Position numbers and translations under genes: made by a program. A DNA stretch of 64,000 nucleotides. It comes from Dysgonomonadaceae bacterium zrk40. Lineage in GTDB: Bacteria; Bacteroidota; Bacteroidia; Bacteroidales; Dysgonomonadaceae. A model generated the notes under the pieces. It was given only the letters and a program-made list of their open reading frames with translations, was not told where the DNA came from and made no database searches. Below, piece by piece: positions 63,501 through 64,000 of the stretch. The stretch is taken from NCBI GenBank assembly GCA_016916535.1, contig CP070276.1:2852001-2916000 (forward strand), read 5' to 3'. Numbering within the stretch: position 1 is the first letter of the stretch; every line of letters begins with the position of its first letter.

Positions 63501-63766
63501 CAAATCTGTCTGCTGCCGGAATATTCTGCCGAGAAGGCGATCCAACGACCGTCGGGTGAGATCTTGGGAAAGAGCTCCAGGCCGGGGTGGGAGGTGACAC
63601 GGCGGGCGTTGCCACCCGCGGCATCTACCGTCCAGATGTCACCGGCATAGACAAAGGTGATCAGGTTGCCGTTGATGTCGGGAAACCGCATCATGCGGGC
63701 ATCATCAATGGCGTAAGCCTGCAGGGAGAGCAGGCTTGTGAAAAGTAGAAATGCAAGTTTTTTCAT
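60518..63766 (-). CDS. Tricorn-like S41 protease
   Basis: 1082 aa with a signal peptide (MKKLAFLLFTSLLSLQAYA). Residues 25-600 hold two beta-propellers with repeated PD40/WD40-type blades (FPKISPDGRWIAFSAEYSG, FSPDGKQL, WSPDGKQIAYYSDATG). A PDZ domain lies around 780-850 and the S41 core at the C-terminus (KIGYIHVPNTAIEGNRELFK, IIDDRYNGGGFIPDRM, and the serine in NGYSSSGGDAFPY). This is the layout of tricorn protease, which degrades peptides to small pieces; with a signal peptide it is periplasmic here. First gene of a probable three-gene operon. Confidence 0.93.
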   Translation of the reverse strand: MKKLAFLLFTSLLSLQAYAIDDARMMRFPDINGNLITFVYAGDIWTVDAAGGNARRVTSHPGLELFPKISPDGRWIAFSAEYSGSRQIWVMPAEGGAARQLTFYHSVGEMPPRGGYDHVVLDWSPDSRRILFRANRTSFGERNGRYFTVDLEGGLEEPLPIVNGGFATFSPDGKQLCFTPVDREFRTWKRYKGGRATELWSYDLNKNESRQLTSWAGSDQWPVWHGNDIYYASDRDSRLNIWRHNIETGVEEQITHHTDYDVMWPSGEQGQLVYEMGGALYLLDLSSGENRRVKVGIHYDNPHLQATYRSVKEYVGSYGLSPTGKRALFEARGDIFSVPVEKGEIRNLTRTQGIRELSPVWSPDGKQIAYYSDATGEYELYLLENSDNAEPRKITRGSSAWKHAAEWSPKSSHLVYSDRTMKLWLVDVASGNQKVIDEASADEITDYSFSPDGEWVAYSKTAPNYQSSLWVYNLTSGEKHQLTDATFSDGNPLFSRDGKYLFFLSNRDFNLAFSSFEFDYLYNNATRIYALPLQDDGTTLTPYKEDREPATEEKASDNKKADDTEAEKITVAIDFSDINSRIETLPLPAGNYRLMGSVEEGLLYTAGNKVMRYNIKEEKTEEILDGAGNGILAADGKSFIYRRGDAFAVAKNQPGQNVNNGKLDLEQLTMKIDPRKEWEQIYRDAFRIFRDYFYVNNLHGVDWEGIREKYGRLLPHLPSRYDLDYILNEVVSESNTGHAYVDWGDISRVERINGGLLGAELEADLSAKRYRIKKIYQGENWDESRRSPLTESGINVQEGDYLLRINGEELTTAQNPYELLENLGNRHVELTVNSTPSLSGAKRYNVKTITSEQELRYLEWVRSRRELVDRLSGGKIGYIHVPNTAIEGNRELFKGMLAFNHKEALIIDDRYNGGGFIPDRMIDLLNRRTLVYWHRNGLPQPMKSPGIAHDGPKAMLINGYSSSGGDAFPYFFRKTGEGKLIGTRTWGGLVGISGNARLVDGGYISVPRFGIYDEAGEWIIEGIGVYPDIEVVDRPEELAKGNDPSIEEAVKVLLDELKQNPVREIEAPTPPDRSKWIEVEIK

Positions 63767-63786
63767 ATTTTCAGAGGATCAGAGAA

Positions 63787-64000
63787 TTAGAGGCAGCTGG
63801 TTAGTATCTCACGAGTTACATCTCCTGTTACGTTACCGTTTTCTCCGAAGGCGTCACCCCGCTCGTTAAAGCGTTTGGCAATGGTCTCAATGGTTTCCAT
63901 TCCGATGCCCTCCTCCGAGAGACGGGTGGTCAATCCCAATGAACGATAGAACTGCTCAGTCATCTCGATAGCCTTCTCTACACGCTCATCCTCTGTGCCT
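63787..64000 (-). CDS. Iron-containing alcohol dehydrogenase, C-terminal end (cut by window end)
   Basis: About 70 C-terminal residues are visible, read from base 63999 down to the TAA at 63787-63789. The translation (AIEMTEQFYRSLGLTTRLSE, then EGIGMETIETIAKRF and VTGDVTREILTSCL) matches the end of group-III iron-dependent alcohol dehydrogenases of the butanol-dehydrogenase/YqhD type. The active-site His residues lie outside the window, so metal binding cannot be checked. It is 21 bp upstream of the tricorn-like gene start and may be co-transcribed with it. Confidence 0.8.
   Translation of the reverse strand, partial: GTEDERVEKAIEMTEQFYRSLGLTTRLSEEGIGMETIETIAKRFNERGDAFGENGNVTGDVTREILTSCL

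Overview
The window reads as chromosome of a Bacteroidales bacterium, most like the Dysgonomonadaceae/Porphyromonadaceae group (family-level placement is inference). The evidence is the many promoter-like boxes of the Bacteroidetes type (TTTG, about 19-23 bp, TAnnTTTG), weak or absent Shine-Dalgarno sequences, and the protein families present: TonB-dependent receptors with CarboxypepD_reg-like domains, CotH/BACON lipoproteins, DUF5686, DUF4919, DUF3316, DUF1460, DUF4293, the Bacteroidetes-type RpoZ and a GyrA-like topoisomerase IV subunit. Most of the window is ordinary core genome. No prophage, transposase, restriction system or CRISPR array is visible.

Layout. 1-12.4 kb is an accessory-looking stretch of secreted and catabolic genes: the end of an outer-membrane barrel, a CotH-family lipoprotein, an esterase, a stand-alone CarboxypepD_reg-like protein, an M20 amidohydrolase, a GH43 glycosidase interrupted by an in-frame TAG, YdeI, an unlisted DUF4180 remnant, a metallo-beta-lactamase-fold hydrolase, a carboxylesterase, a Gfo/Idh/MocA oxidoreductase and a DUF4919 protein. 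12.5-23.1 kb, all on the minus strand, holds fatty-acid and lipid genes (fabD; an acyl-CoA synthetase behind an XRE-cupin regulator), a ZIP transporter coupled to an inositol-phosphatase-like gene, an S9 peptidase next to ispE, and DUF5686.

23.3-28.7 kb on the plus strand: a Crp/Fnr regulator behind a striking palindrome, a GH3-like acyl-adenylating enzyme, bamD-rpoZ-DUF4293, and an MFS transporter that overlaps tail-to-tail with an M48 lipoprotein protease. 29.7-37.4 kb: parC-like topoisomerase gene, a DUF3316 protein, a MalY/PatB lyase, an SlyD-like FKBP with a cysteine-rich tail, aroC and a DUF1460 amidase. 37.4-40.8 kb on the minus strand: mgtC-like, capA-like and S41 protease genes. 40.9-48.7 kb on the plus strand: vanZ-like, tlpA-like, DUF4870, ftsE-like, pyrG, yidC, a small acidic protein, an OmpA-family lipoprotein and a free methionine-R-sulfoxide reductase.

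48.7-49.2 kb is the most unusual locus: a tRNA-Gly(GCC) gene preceded by two tandem repeat units of about 113 bp, each starting with an exact copy of the tRNA 5' half up to the anticodon. 49.2-52.3 kb is a TonB-receptor operon. A 0.5-kb intergenic region with tandem 11-bp repeats and a 15-bp perfect inverted repeat follows, then a GHL10-type glycosidase, fur, purA, a YugP-type membrane protease, a TIGR01777 epimerase, and a minus-strand group (tricorn-like S41 protease, PQQ-type sugar dehydrogenase, aldo/keto reductase). The window closes with the C-terminal end of an iron-containing alcohol dehydrogenase.

I found no clear, complete new multi-gene system. The best leads are the tRNA-Gly repeat array, the palindrome at the Crp/Fnr start, the 52.6-kb repeat, and several small decayed or damaged genes that simple ORF calling misses.
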